Translations under genes and position numbers: made by a program
Shown: positions 17,868-27,516 of the stretch, piece by piece
Layout: each line of letters opens with the position of its first letter
Numbering within the stretch: the first letter of the stretch is position 1
Source of the DNA: an uncultured Saprospiraceae bacterium
Lineage (GTDB): Bacteria > Bacteroidota > Bacteroidia > Chitinophagales > Saprospiraceae
Direction of reading: 5' to 3'
Assembly: GCA_938015595.1 (NCBI GenBank)
Contig: CALLPI010000008.1
Coordinates: 124,001-188,000, forward strand
Length of the DNA stretch: 64,000 bases
Notes under the pieces: model-generated
The model's database searches: none
What the model saw: the letters and a program-made list of their open reading frames with translations, nothing else
Told to the model about the DNA's origin: nothing

Positions 17868-18199
17868 CATCACTGATGGGATTGCCTCGCTCTTTAGCGC
17901 TGTAGCATATCCAGTTTTGAGAGCCTATCAGAGCTATCGCGATCAATGAAGTAGTTTGTTTCCTCCTCACTCTCCGCTGCTTCCGCTCACATACCAACTA
18001 GTCAGTAAACTTACTAATACTCTTGCCTGTATAAGGGCAGTGTACAGCTGTTATTTTACCTGTGAAGTAACCGGAAGAAAACTATGCTCGCATACAGTAA
18101 ATTTACACAAGGATAACCTAGTAATGCATTTTGCGTTTCTGGGAGAGTGAGAGGGGCCGGTTTATCGGGGGGTAAAACTGGTCTCCTGCTCACTTTTTT
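17868..18199 (+). ncRNA. Candidate structured noncoding RNA (possibly 6S-like), 5' end uncertain
   Basis: Orphan promoter-terminator unit without convincing ORF; long-range helix 17966-17975/18142-18151 (10 WC bp), inner helices 17980-17985/18072-18077 and 17987-17991/18061-18065. Confidence 0.5.
18147..18199 (+). terminator. Strong intrinsic terminator of the orphan plus-strand unit
   Basis: About 17-bp stem with two single-nt bulges (GTGAGAGGGGCCGGTTT/AAACTGGTCTCCTGCTCAC) followed by TTTTTT. Confidence 0.8.
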
Positions 18200-18277
18200 G
18201 TAAGGCACTAGAGAGGAATTATAGGATGTTGCTCGTTGCGTTGCGCCGAGGGGCGCAAATGCCGTAATGTCCGCTGT

Positions 18278-19861
18278 CTATTCCTTCACATCTACTTCTA
18301 TTCGTTTGTCGCGGTTGGTCAGTTCCCAGGCGGTGTGGAAGATCAAGCGGGCAATGAGCGCCATTTTCTGGTAGTTGATTTTATCGGCGGTGTCGGTAGT
18401 GCGATGGTAGTCTTCGTGGGTGCCGCTAAAGTAAAAAATGGCTGGGATGCCGCGCTCAGCAAAGTTATAGTGGTCGGAGCGGTAGTAGAAGCGATTGGGG
18501 TCGTTGTGGGCGTTGTAGGTATAGTCCAGTTCGAGTTGGGTGTAGATAGCATTAGCTGTTTCGTTGATTTGATGCAATTCTGTGCTGAGCCGATCAGCAC
18601 CAATGACATAAATGTAGTTAGGGTTTTGACTGTGCTTACTATCCACGCGGCCAACCATGTCTACATTGATGTTGGCGATAGTATGCTCTAGCGGAAAAAC
18701 CGGGAAGTTTACATAGTACTGGCTGCCCAGCAAGCCCTTTTCTTCCCCAGACACCAAGAGGAACAATACGCTACGGCGCGGGCCAGCACCAGTGCGCTTG
18801 GCCTCAGCAAAGGCCTGGGCTATTTCCAGCACGGTGCTGGTACCGGAGGCATTGTCGTCGGCACCATGATAAATGGCATCTCCTCGCCGGCCCAGGTGGT
18901 CAAAGTGAGCCGACACTACGAGCACTTCATCCTTGAGCGCGGGGTCTATACCTTCTACCAGGCCAAGTACGTTATGCCCACTAAGCGAGCGGCTGTCCTT
19001 GTGTAGTGTGAGTGCTAGCGAGACTGGGATGATGCTACCGGCTGGGCGACCGGTTTTGCGTATCTTATCGCGTTGTTTGATGACCTTGCCTAATTTTTTG
19101 TGCAGCAATGCTTTGGCTGTTTCCGAGGAGAGGAAAACAGCGGGGGCGTAGTTGGCGGTAATTGCCATTGCAGGCTTCAAGCGATTGCCGTTGAGGCTTC
19201 GGCGGGCTTCGGCCACATTCTCTTTAAAGCGGGAGTCAATGATCAGCACCAGTGCTACGCCTTTGGCTGCGGCCAGCGCCAGTTTGCGTTCTGTACTCCA
19301 AGACGCTGCAGTATGCTGCTCCAGATAGGAGTTGCCGGCTTCGTCTGTTGGTTCGCCGTCGTAGATAAGGATAGCTTTGCCGCGTACATCCGCGTTTTGG
19401 TAATCATTGTAGCCTTGCGTTTCAATTCCGTACCCCAAGAACAATACTTCATTGAACATCAATTCAATGCGTTCTTTCGATTGCAGTGCTGGCAGGGCGT
19501 AATAATCCCATAAGTGGCGGTACTTTTTATCGTGTATACTGAGTTCTGTCTTTTGCCAGCCTTCGCTTTTGAGCAGGATGCCTTGCAGATATGTACCGCT
19601 ATCGCCAACGGGTGTCAGCCCTATGTTGGCCATTACCTCGGCAAGGTAAGTCGCTGCCTTGCGCTGGCCTTCAGTACCGGTTTCGCGGCCTTCCATTTCT
19701 GGCGAGGCCAGCATATAAAGGTAGCGCTCCAGTTCAGCAGTGGTAATGGTAGCCGCCAGGTCGCTAGGCGTGGGCAGCAGTTCGCGCATTTGCGCGTGTG
19801 CTGCCAATCCTGCCAGCAGAAGCAAAGCAAACCCTACAAGGTGGGGAAACCGAGTGCGCAT
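18278..19861 (-). CDS. M28 family zinc aminopeptidase, PA-domain-containing, secreted
   Basis: VVSAHFDHLG, GADDNASGTSTVLEIA, SGEEKGLLGS; start chosen at the signal peptide MRTRFPHLVGFALLL. Confidence 0.93.
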   Translation of the reverse strand: MRTRFPHLVGFALLLLAGLAAHAQMRELLPTPSDLAATITTAELERYLYMLASPEMEGRETGTEGQRKAATYLAEVMANIGLTPVGDSGTYLQGILLKSEGWQKTELSIHDKKYRHLWDYYALPALQSKERIELMFNEVLFLGYGIETQGYNDYQNADVRGKAILIYDGEPTDEAGNSYLEQHTAASWSTERKLALAAAKGVALVLIIDSRFKENVAEARRSLNGNRLKPAMAITANYAPAVFLSSETAKALLHKKLGKVIKQRDKIRKTGRPAGSIIPVSLALTLHKDSRSLSGHNVLGLVEGIDPALKDEVLVVSAHFDHLGRRGDAIYHGADDNASGTSTVLEIAQAFAEAKRTGAGPRRSVLFLLVSGEEKGLLGSQYYVNFPVFPLEHTIANINVDMVGRVDSKHSQNPNYIYVIGADRLSTELHQINETANAIYTQLELDYTYNAHNDPNRFYYRSDHYNFAERGIPAIFYFSGTHEDYHRTTDTADKINYQKMALIARLIFHTAWELTNRDKRIEVDVKE

Positions 19862-20094
19862 CTTTAAGAAAAAAATTAAATGGTCAATTAATGTGGTCAA
19901 TTCATCTCACCTGTAAGGGTATATAACGCAGCACTGGCCAAGAAAGTTGGTGGGGGTAGGGCGTTTGTGAAGAAGTTAGTTGCAAAAAAAGCCGCAAATG
20001 CTGTACCGCCGCCAACCTGAGGCCAGTGCATACCCAGGTACGCTAAAGGACTACCCAGGCCGCCTCTACGAGAAAACAGGTGCAGATTTGCGCT

Positions 20095-20535
20095 TCAGTA
20101 AGCCGCTATCTTAGCCACCCTTCGGGCGTGCCTGCCACCCTCAAATTCTGCTGCCAAGAAAGCCTGCACAATGCGCAGCGCCAAGTCTTCTGGGATGAAG
20201 CGCACGGGCAAGGCCAATACGTTGGCATCGTTGTGTTGGCGAGCCAGGACAGCCAGTTCTTCCGTCCAGCAAAGTGCAGCGCGGATACCCTGGTGCTTGT
20301 TGGCTGTCATGGCTACACCGTTGCCGCTGCCGCACATCACAATACCCAACTGGGCATGGCCTGTTTCTACCGCATTGGCTACTGGGTGCACAAAGTCGGG
20401 GTAGTCGGCAGATTCTTCAGAATGTGTGCCGAAGTCCAGCACTTCGATACCCTGGCTTTGAAGCCATGCCACGATGGATTGCTTGTAGGGGAAGCCAGCG
20501 TGATCGCAGCCTATGGCTATGGTGGCGGCAGGCAT
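20095..20535 (-). CDS. rpiB: Ribose-5-phosphate isomerase B
   Basis: IAIGCDHAGFPYK, VMCGSGNGVAMTANKHQGIRAALC. Confidence 0.95.
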   Translation of the reverse strand: MPAATIAIGCDHAGFPYKQSIVAWLQSQGIEVLDFGTHSEESADYPDFVHPVANAVETGHAQLGIVMCGSGNGVAMTANKHQGIRAALCWTEELAVLARQHNDANVLALPVRFIPEDLALRIVQAFLAAEFEGGRHARRVAKIAAY

Positions 20536-20539
20536 GAGG

Positions 20540-23500
20540 CTATTGATTGATGTTTTCAGATGTCGGTACCATTTCTTCTTGGGGCCGTACAGGCTCTTGC
20601 GGCAGTTGTGGTTGTTGCTGCTCCTTGTCGGCGTTAAACGGCGCAAACATTTCTTCCAGTTGCTTGAGGAATTCTGTGTCGTTTTCCTTTTTGGCTGCAC
20701 CAATTAGATCATCTTTGGTACGATAGGCCAAGCTATAAATGTCCACATAGCTGCTTTCGAGTACTCTAGGTGGCAAAGCCTCGCAGAAAGCCAGGAGTTG
20801 TGCGGTCTCGCGAGCCAAGATTTCCATGTGGGGCTTGGCTTCATTGTATGCGCCAGCGGCCAATTGCACTGAGATCATGTACCAGGTGCGGTAGTCGTAT
20901 GGGAAGTTTTTGTGCGGAAACGCCTCGTAGTATTTATTCATCAGATCCAGCGCTTTTTGCTTTTCGCCCCGCTCCAGGAAGGCGATAGCCGCGCGGCGCA
21001 TGACCAGTTGAGTGGTTTGGATACTGGGCTGATAGCTCTGGCTGACGTAGGTTTCCATTTTATCAAAATTGCCCCACTTAAACTTGGTCATCACGTTTTC
21101 ATAGACCTTGTTGGGGTCTACGCGGCCGCTGCCCACTACGGAATAGCTGCGTTCGCTCTGGCTTTTCACAGGAATGATGCGCAGGGCCAGGCCTTCGAGT
21201 TGCATGTAGTCTTGCAAGCCCCAAAACTTGGAAGGCGCACAAGTGACGGCAAAGTAGATGGGCCGGTCATAGATATTGGACAAGATGAGATCCAGTATAG
21301 CCAGGTCATCCTTGGTAACGTAGTCTCCGGGCTCAGCCAAAGGTATAGTATCCACTGCATTGCCCATATCCTTGTCGGTGAGCATGCCCACCTTGCGGGC
21401 TTTTTCCAAGTCTATGGGAAAGAAGATTTTCTTGGAGGGATAGTAGGCGTCAAAGCCACGGCCAGAGGTAGTGGGCAAGGGGTTGTCCAAGGAGATAAAC
21501 TGCAGCCAATCCTGTGCGCTCATGGGCCTGTCCACCCGGCTGGGGTTGTAATAAGGTACCTGATTGCGCCGGCTGCCGCGCATTTTGTCGGCAGAGAGGG
21601 TGAATTTGAGCGGTTCGGAGTCATTTACTTTGCGTCGCAGCAAGTCAATATACCAATCCACGGCGATGAGACTGAGGTTGACCACGCGCACATCTCGCCG
21701 AATACCCTCCACCTCCTGAGCGTACCACAATGGGTAGGTGTCGTTGTCGCCAAAGGTAAAAATAACGGCGTTTTTGTCGCAGGAGTTGAGAAAGTTAGAG
21801 GCGTAGTCGCGGGCAGCGGTATGGCCTCTACGGGTGTGGTCGTCAAAGTTTTGAGTCCCCATGAGGTAAGGCGCGCTGAGCACAACTAGCCCTAGGGCGC
21901 CACTGAGGATGCCAGGCGCCTTGAGTTGCTTGCTGATCAGGTCGTAAATAGCCGCCGCCGCCATGCCAATCCAGATGCAGAAAGTAAAGAAAGAACCCAC
22001 CAGCACATAGTCGCGTTCGCGGGGTTCGTTTGGCGGCTGGTTGGAGTAGATGATGATGCCAATGCCTGTAATAACGAACATGGCTACCAAGGCCAGGCTT
22101 TCCTGGGGGCGCTTGAGCAAGTGATAGAACAAACCAATGAGGCCAAAAAGAAAGGGCAGCATGTAATAGACATTGCGCGACTTATCCTTTTTCATGGTCT
22201 CTGTCAGCAGGCTCTGGTCAAAGAGGCGATTATTGTCGAAAAACGCCAGGCCGGAAATCCAATTGCCATCGGCTTTGTTGCCGGGCGAGAAGCCCTGCTG
22301 GCCATTTTGGCGCCCTGCAAAATTCCACATAAAATAGCGCCAGTACATCCAACCCAGTTGATAGTTCCACATAAAACTAAGGTTGTCAGCCTGGTTGGGG
22401 CGCCCCACTGGCAGAGCCTGTCCTTCGGGTATGCCCATCCAGGCCATGTACAGTCGTTTGCGTTCGCTGCTCATGAAGTCGCCCATACGCGGGAAGAGCA
22501 TCTCATCAGATGGCTTAAAGCCATAAGTTATTTTTTCGTCAATGAGGGCATAGCGCTTGCCGTCAGGGCCGTAGCGAGGCTCGTACTTAGAGCGTGCGGG
22601 GTCAGGGCTGGCATTGAAGTGCGGCCCCTTGAGCAAGGGGCGTTCGCCGTATTGTTCGCGGTTCAGGTATGGAATAAGGCGCGTGGCATCGGTAGGGGCA
22701 TTCATGTTCACCGGCGGCTGGGTGTTGGCGCGAATGACTACCACACCAATGGTAGAAAATGCCGCAATGACCAACATGGCGCCCATGAGCACCATTTGCG
22801 TCACACCGCGATACTGCACCAGTTTTTGCTGCAATAAGGCTGTGAGTAAGGTCAGCAAAAAGCCCAGCCACAGAAAACGCACACCCTTATATTCGGGATA
22901 GCCTATGGTGCAAATCAAAGCAAACAAAAACATTGCCCCTGCAAACGTATACATCGGAATCGGCGAGGTCACTTTTTCCTGCAAGATCAATGTAAGCAGC
23001 ACAATATAACCGGCAATGACCAATACAGTAGGCAACAACCCGCTGTGAAAAGGCAGCCCCAAGCCATTGACCATCATAATGTCAAATGCGCCCCACAAAC
23101 TGGGCACGCCTACAATAATGAACGACTGTATGCCCACAATCAGCACCACGCCAATCAGCGCCGCTATTGCCATGCCTGCAAAATGGGGGCTCTTGAACTT
23201 TTTGAAATAGTATAGCATGGCTAAGGCCGGAAAGGTCAGCAAGCTGAGCAAGTGCACTCCCATAGACAACCCCGCTGAATATACCGCAAAAAGTATCCAG
23301 CGGTCGGCTAAGGGGGTGTCGGGCAGGTGGTACCACTTGACCATAGCCCACAGAGTGAGTGCGGTGAAGAATGTGGACATGGCATACACTTCGCCTTCCA
23401 CTGCTGAAAACCAGATGGAGGTAGCAAAAGCTGTACTCAGCCCCGCGCCCAGACCTGCTATGGCTAAAGCAATGAGTTGCCCAGGGTTGGGCTGTGCTTC

Positions 23501-23839
23501 GCGGCTGCCGGTGAGTGCCAGTTTGCTCAGTATGATGGTTGTCCAAGCAACTAACATGGCGGCCAGCGCGCTGCACAAAGCCGACAATAGGTTGACCGAT
23601 ACGGCAATGTCGGAAGGATTGTCAGACACTAAAGATGCTATCCATGTGAAGAGGCGTCCAATGAGCAGAAACACCGGTGCCCCGGGCGGGTGTACCACCT
23701 GAAGCTTGTACGCGCCGAGAATAAACTCCCCGCAGTCCCACAAACTGCCGGTAGATTCCACCGAATTGTAATACACTGTGCCTGCGATGGCAAATACTGC
23801 GAGGCCTGTGAGATTGGTTACGAGCTTGAAGGCATTCAT
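20540..23839 (-). CDS. DUF2723 membrane protein (glycosyltransferase-like)
   Basis: N-terminal TVYYNSVESTGSLWDCGEFILGAYKLQVVHPPGAPVFLLIGRLF. Confidence 0.92.
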   Translation of the reverse strand: MNAFKLVTNLTGLAVFAIAGTVYYNSVESTGSLWDCGEFILGAYKLQVVHPPGAPVFLLIGRLFTWIASLVSDNPSDIAVSVNLLSALCSALAAMLVAWTTIILSKLALTGSREAQPNPGQLIALAIAGLGAGLSTAFATSIWFSAVEGEVYAMSTFFTALTLWAMVKWYHLPDTPLADRWILFAVYSAGLSMGVHLLSLLTFPALAMLYYFKKFKSPHFAGMAIAALIGVVLIVGIQSFIIVGVPSLWGAFDIMMVNGLGLPFHSGLLPTVLVIAGYIVLLTLILQEKVTSPIPMYTFAGAMFLFALICTIGYPEYKGVRFLWLGFLLTLLTALLQQKLVQYRGVTQMVLMGAMLVIAAFSTIGVVVIRANTQPPVNMNAPTDATRLIPYLNREQYGERPLLKGPHFNASPDPARSKYEPRYGPDGKRYALIDEKITYGFKPSDEMLFPRMGDFMSSERKRLYMAWMGIPEGQALPVGRPNQADNLSFMWNYQLGWMYWRYFMWNFAGRQNGQQGFSPGNKADGNWISGLAFFDNNRLFDQSLLTETMKKDKSRNVYYMLPFLFGLIGLFYHLLKRPQESLALVAMFVITGIGIIIYSNQPPNEPRERDYVLVGSFFTFCIWIGMAAAAIYDLISKQLKAPGILSGALGLVVLSAPYLMGTQNFDDHTRRGHTAARDYASNFLNSCDKNAVIFTFGDNDTYPLWYAQEVEGIRRDVRVVNLSLIAVDWYIDLLRRKVNDSEPLKFTLSADKMRGSRRNQVPYYNPSRVDRPMSAQDWLQFISLDNPLPTTSGRGFDAYYPSKKIFFPIDLEKARKVGMLTDKDMGNAVDTIPLAEPGDYVTKDDLAILDLILSNIYDRPIYFAVTCAPSKFWGLQDYMQLEGLALRIIPVKSQSERSYSVVGSGRVDPNKVYENVMTKFKWGNFDKMETYVSQSYQPSIQTTQLVMRRAAIAFLERGEKQKALDLMNKYYEAFPHKNFPYDYRTWYMISVQLAAGAYNEAKPHMEILARETAQLLAFCEALPPRVLESSYVDIYSLAYRTKDDLIGAAKKENDTEFLKQLEEMFAPFNADKEQQQPQLPQEPVRPQEEMVPTSENINQ

Positions 23840-23913
23840 GAAGTAGCCGAGTTTGGTACGCTGCTGATGTCAACAGCGCGCAAAGGTAACAAAATCCTGC
23901 TGTGTACCAAACC

Positions 23914-25845
23914 TCACTGCGCAGGATTGGCGGATTCGTTCACATCGCCCGACTTGACGCCGATGACCTGCAGCGTGATATGCTGACTTACATTGGGCAC
24001 AACGATCTGGTTGGGCGTCAGTTCTGATAGTGGATTAGCTGGGTTGGTAAAAGGATAGTTGGCCGGCAAAAACTGCCAAGAGGGTACATCGGGAAACCGA
24101 TCAGTAATGCTGAGAATGAGCCGCCGAATGAGCACTAGGTCCAGGGTAGATACGCTCTTGGAGCCATTGACATCTGCGGCAAACTGTTTGTAGGGGCTGT
24201 TGAGTGACTCAATACTCAGGATCTGGCGCTGAATGCGAATGACATCCTGCGTGGATACGCCGTTGGCGTGGTTATTGTCCTTGAGGAAGTGCAACTCATA
24301 TGTGCCGCCAGCCAGCAGGTCAGTGAATACAAACTCGCCCGAAGCGTCGGATACCAGCGTATCACCGGCATTGCCGGTTATCCATACTTTCACGCCTGGA
24401 ATGGGCGCGCCCCCCTCAGTACGAATACTGCCAGCAATGGCTACCAGTGCATTGGTGGGGTTTTCCATGCCGCTGAGGGTTATGGAGTCCTTGTTGGCGG
24501 GGTCTAGCCAGTCGCGCAGGCGGTTGGTTTGTGCACCTCCGCCATTCCAGGCCAGGGCTAGGCGAGCAAAGTAAGCAATGGAGGTGTCGCAGTGTAGGAG
24601 GCCACCGTGCAGATTGCCCACCACGAGTTTGTGCTGGTTGAACAAAGCTGCACCTGAGGACCCCTCCTGGAAAGCGCCGATTTTAGGCCTTACACGAAAG
24701 TGGTGCTGTGTGGGCGTCACTAGGTTTTGCTGTGGCCAATTGATGGGAGTGTTCTGGATGACCGCCGGGAGTGTATCCACGCTGATTTTCTTGATATCGC
24801 CCCGAGGATGATGAATAAAGGTAGAACGGGCGGGTATGCTGGTGCTGCGGTCCCATCCAGCAAAGTAGGCCTGAAAGTTGCCAGGTACTTGCTGGAAAAG
24901 TTCCACTAGTAAGAAGTCGTTTTCGCGGCGGCCAGCTTTGAGGTCGCAGCCTAGCAAGGAAAAGTAGGGCGGTTCTGCAGCCGGGTTGGTACAAGTAGAG
25001 CTTTGGTACAGAAAGTCAAAGCGCCATAAGTCCCACAGTGGAGTATAGCCATCAATAGCGTGATAGGCCGTGAGCACGTAGGGCGTGGCGTTTTTGTTGG
25101 TGTTATTGAGCAGCGTACCGGTAAAGTCGCCAATACCCTGCTGCACCACCACACGAATGTGACACACACTGCGCTTTTGAGGTTCTAAGGTGTCACCAGG
25201 TGGACAAGCGGCATTGACGTGGCAAGGCCAGGAGGCTCCAAAGCCCCAGTTTTGCGTGGATTGGGCTGATTTTTCTGCTAGAGGCTTGTAGGCATAATCT
25301 ACCCGGAAGATGCGAAAGGTGCCCTGGCTGCGCTGCGAGGCTGGCTCAAAGTATTCGATGAGTGCAGTGTGGCCGTGCACAAATCCTGTGAGGAAGCGGT
25401 TGGTACGGCTGTTGTGCTTGTGGGTATAAGCGCCCAGTACTTGCTGCCCGTCGGGAGAGTACATAAACAAGCGCGCCCCTGGTGGCAGGTAGAAGTCTTC
25501 GTATAATACAGCCAGCCCCTGGGCGTCGGAGGCATGCAGTTTCAGTGTCCAGAAGCGGTCGCCGTTAGGTAGCTCTGTCCACTGGCCGGCACTTTGGAAG
25601 TCGAGATTTGTCGGGATGGGTACAGAAATTCGGTAAAAGTCCGGGCGTTGAGCGTCTTCTTCCAAGGCGGTTTTCAGATCAGGCACTGGCAACGAGACAG
25701 TCTCTATTGCTTGATTTTGAGCCAGATAATAGGGGGTGAGCCCCCAGGGGTGCCCTCCCGAACCCTGCTGCCCCCAGGCAGAAAGACCCGCAAGCACCCC
25801 GGCCATGAGTAGGCCAACATATACAACCCTCATAGCATTATGCAA
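23914..25845 (-). CDS. Secreted trypsin-like serine protease (lysyl endopeptidase-like) with carboxypeptidase-regulatory-like and dockerin-like C-terminal modules
   Basis: YVLTAYHAID (His), EGSSGAALFNQ (Ser), GSIRTEGGAPIPGVKVWITG, DVNGSKSVSTLDLVLIRRLIL. Confidence 0.85.
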   Translation of the reverse strand: MHNAMRVVYVGLLMAGVLAGLSAWGQQGSGGHPWGLTPYYLAQNQAIETVSLPVPDLKTALEEDAQRPDFYRISVPIPTNLDFQSAGQWTELPNGDRFWTLKLHASDAQGLAVLYEDFYLPPGARLFMYSPDGQQVLGAYTHKHNSRTNRFLTGFVHGHTALIEYFEPASQRSQGTFRIFRVDYAYKPLAEKSAQSTQNWGFGASWPCHVNAACPPGDTLEPQKRSVCHIRVVVQQGIGDFTGTLLNNTNKNATPYVLTAYHAIDGYTPLWDLWRFDFLYQSSTCTNPAAEPPYFSLLGCDLKAGRRENDFLLVELFQQVPGNFQAYFAGWDRSTSIPARSTFIHHPRGDIKKISVDTLPAVIQNTPINWPQQNLVTPTQHHFRVRPKIGAFQEGSSGAALFNQHKLVVGNLHGGLLHCDTSIAYFARLALAWNGGGAQTNRLRDWLDPANKDSITLSGMENPTNALVAIAGSIRTEGGAPIPGVKVWITGNAGDTLVSDASGEFVFTDLLAGGTYELHFLKDNNHANGVSTQDVIRIQRQILSIESLNSPYKQFAADVNGSKSVSTLDLVLIRRLILSITDRFPDVPSWQFLPANYPFTNPANPLSELTPNQIVVPNVSQHITLQVIGVKSGDVNESANPAQ

Positions 25846-25956
25846 TTAATACATGGCAAATGTCTTGTACAAAGATACAAGTTTTGTGCGGTTTAGTTGC
25901 TCTCTTATACCTGTAGGATGCGGTGCTGCGGGGCACGTTGGCTTCCTGAGGTGAGA

Positions 25957-26028
25957 TATACTTGGGCTCGCCAGTTTCTGTGTATAAATATCTGTAAATC
26001 ATACACAAAACTTGGCGTTGCTCAGTGT
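25957..26028. repeat. Dispersed palindromic repeat family PR1, copy C (diverged)
   Basis: TATACTTGGGCTCGCCAGTTTCTGTGTAT...ATACACAAAACTTGGCGTTGCTCAGTGTA; same flanks and arms as the copies at 41.4 and 43.0 kb. Confidence 0.75.
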
Positions 26029-26117
26029 AGCCGCCTGACGGGGTTTATTAGCTGGGTATTGGTTAAGGTGATGTGTGTGGGGCGAAAAAAGGTAGGCTGT
26101 ACGAAAGCAGCGTTTGG

Positions 26118-26636
26118 CTACACCTTCTCCATCATCTGGCCACAGTGCTTGCAGGTGCGGTGGTCTTCCGACGCCATGAACTCTTGGATGGCAGCTTTGA
26201 TCTGCGTACCAATGTCTTGCAAGGCAAAACTGGCCTCGTAGAGTTTTTGGTGGCAGTTCTCACAAAACCACATCAGTTTGTCCATCTCGCCGGGCTTGCG
26301 GTAGCGCTCAATCACTAGGCCAACCGTGTCGGCAGGGCGCTGAGGCGAGTGCGGCACGCGGGGCGGTAGCAGGAACATCTCGCCCTCGCGGATGTGGATG
26401 GTTTCAGGTGTGCCATCGTCGTGGATAATCTTGACGCTGATGTCGCCTTTAAGCTGATAAAACAACTCTTCACCGTCTTCGTAGTGATAGTCCTTACGAC
26501 CGTTTGGCCCACCTACTACCATGATGATATAGTCATCATTGCCTTTGTATATCTGGTGGTTGCCAACAGGAGGCTGCAGCAGGTGTCGGTTGTCAGTGAT
26601 CCATTGGTGCAGGTTGAATGGTCGGGCTATGGCCAT
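26118..26636 (-). CDS. 3-hydroxyanthranilate 3,4-dioxygenase
   Basis: GPNGRKDYHYEDGEELFYQLKG cupin motif and C-terminal CxxC...CxxC rubredoxin-like motif. Confidence 0.95.
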   Translation of the reverse strand: MAIARPFNLHQWITDNRHLLQPPVGNHQIYKGNDDYIIMVVGGPNGRKDYHYEDGEELFYQLKGDISVKIIHDDGTPETIHIREGEMFLLPPRVPHSPQRPADTVGLVIERYRKPGEMDKLMWFCENCHQKLYEASFALQDIGTQIKAAIQEFMASEDHRTCKHCGQMMEKV

Positions 26637-26702
26637 AGTACAAAGTTTTTTTATGTGGTAAATTTACGCTAAAATTGCCCAACGTAAAAGTCGTTTTGCA
26701 TT

Positions 26703-27488
26703 ATGAATTTGAATTTGCATGGCAAAAACGCCCTGGTGGGCGGCAGCAGCAAAGGCATAGGCAAGGCCATTGCTGCAGAACTGGCGCTCCTGGGCGCCAA
26801 CGTGACCTTGGTAGCCCGCTCGGCAGAGGTGATGGCTGAACTTAGCCGGCAATTGCATCGCGGCCCTGGGCAAGCCCACGACTTTCTGGTCATAGACTAT
26901 GCCAATCTTGCCGATGTGCACAGCAAGGTATCGGCATTGGCTTCTGAAAAAACCATTCATATCCTGGTGAACAATACCGGCGGCCCAGCTAGCGGTCCTC
27001 TGCTAGCAGCCGATGTAGCCGCCTTGGAAGCTGCCTTTCAACAACACGTGCTGGTCAATCAAATGATGGCACAACTGCTTGTGCCTGGCATGATCCGCGC
27101 CGGCTATGGCCGCATCATCAATGTCATTTCCACCTCGGTGAAAGCCCCCCTGGACGATCTTGGCGTATCCAATACTATCCGCGCCGCCGTGGCCAACTGG
27201 GCTAAAACCTTGGCTAATGAACTGGGCAGGCACGGTATCACTATAAATAACGTGCTGCCTGGCCTGACCAATACCGACCGCCTGCACGAACTCATAGAGA
27301 AAAAAGCCGCCGACACAAACGCTTCTTTCGAGGCTGTAGCCGCCGCTATGCGTACCAGCGTGCCAGCTCAGCGTTTTGGAGAGCCGGAGGAAATTGCCGC
27401 CGCCGCAGCATTCCTGGCTACGCCTGCCGCTGCTTACATCAATGGAACCAATATTACAGTGGACGGCGGGCGCACGCGCAGCCTTTGA
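26703..27488 (+). CDS. SDR family oxidoreductase
   Basis: GGSSKGIGKAIA, NNTGGP, INGTNITVDGG. Confidence 0.93.
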   Translation: MNLNLHGKNALVGGSSKGIGKAIAAELALLGANVTLVARSAEVMAELSRQLHRGPGQAHDFLVIDYANLADVHSKVSALASEKTIHILVNNTGGPASGPLLAADVAALEAAFQQHVLVNQMMAQLLVPGMIRAGYGRIINVISTSVKAPLDDLGVSNTIRAAVANWAKTLANELGRHGITINNVLPGLTNTDRLHELIEKKAADTNASFEAVAAAMRTSVPAQRFGEPEEIAAAAAFLATPAAAYINGTNITVDGGRTRSL

Positions 27489-27516
27489 GTGCGTCTTTTG
27501 ACCAATATTGACCAAT

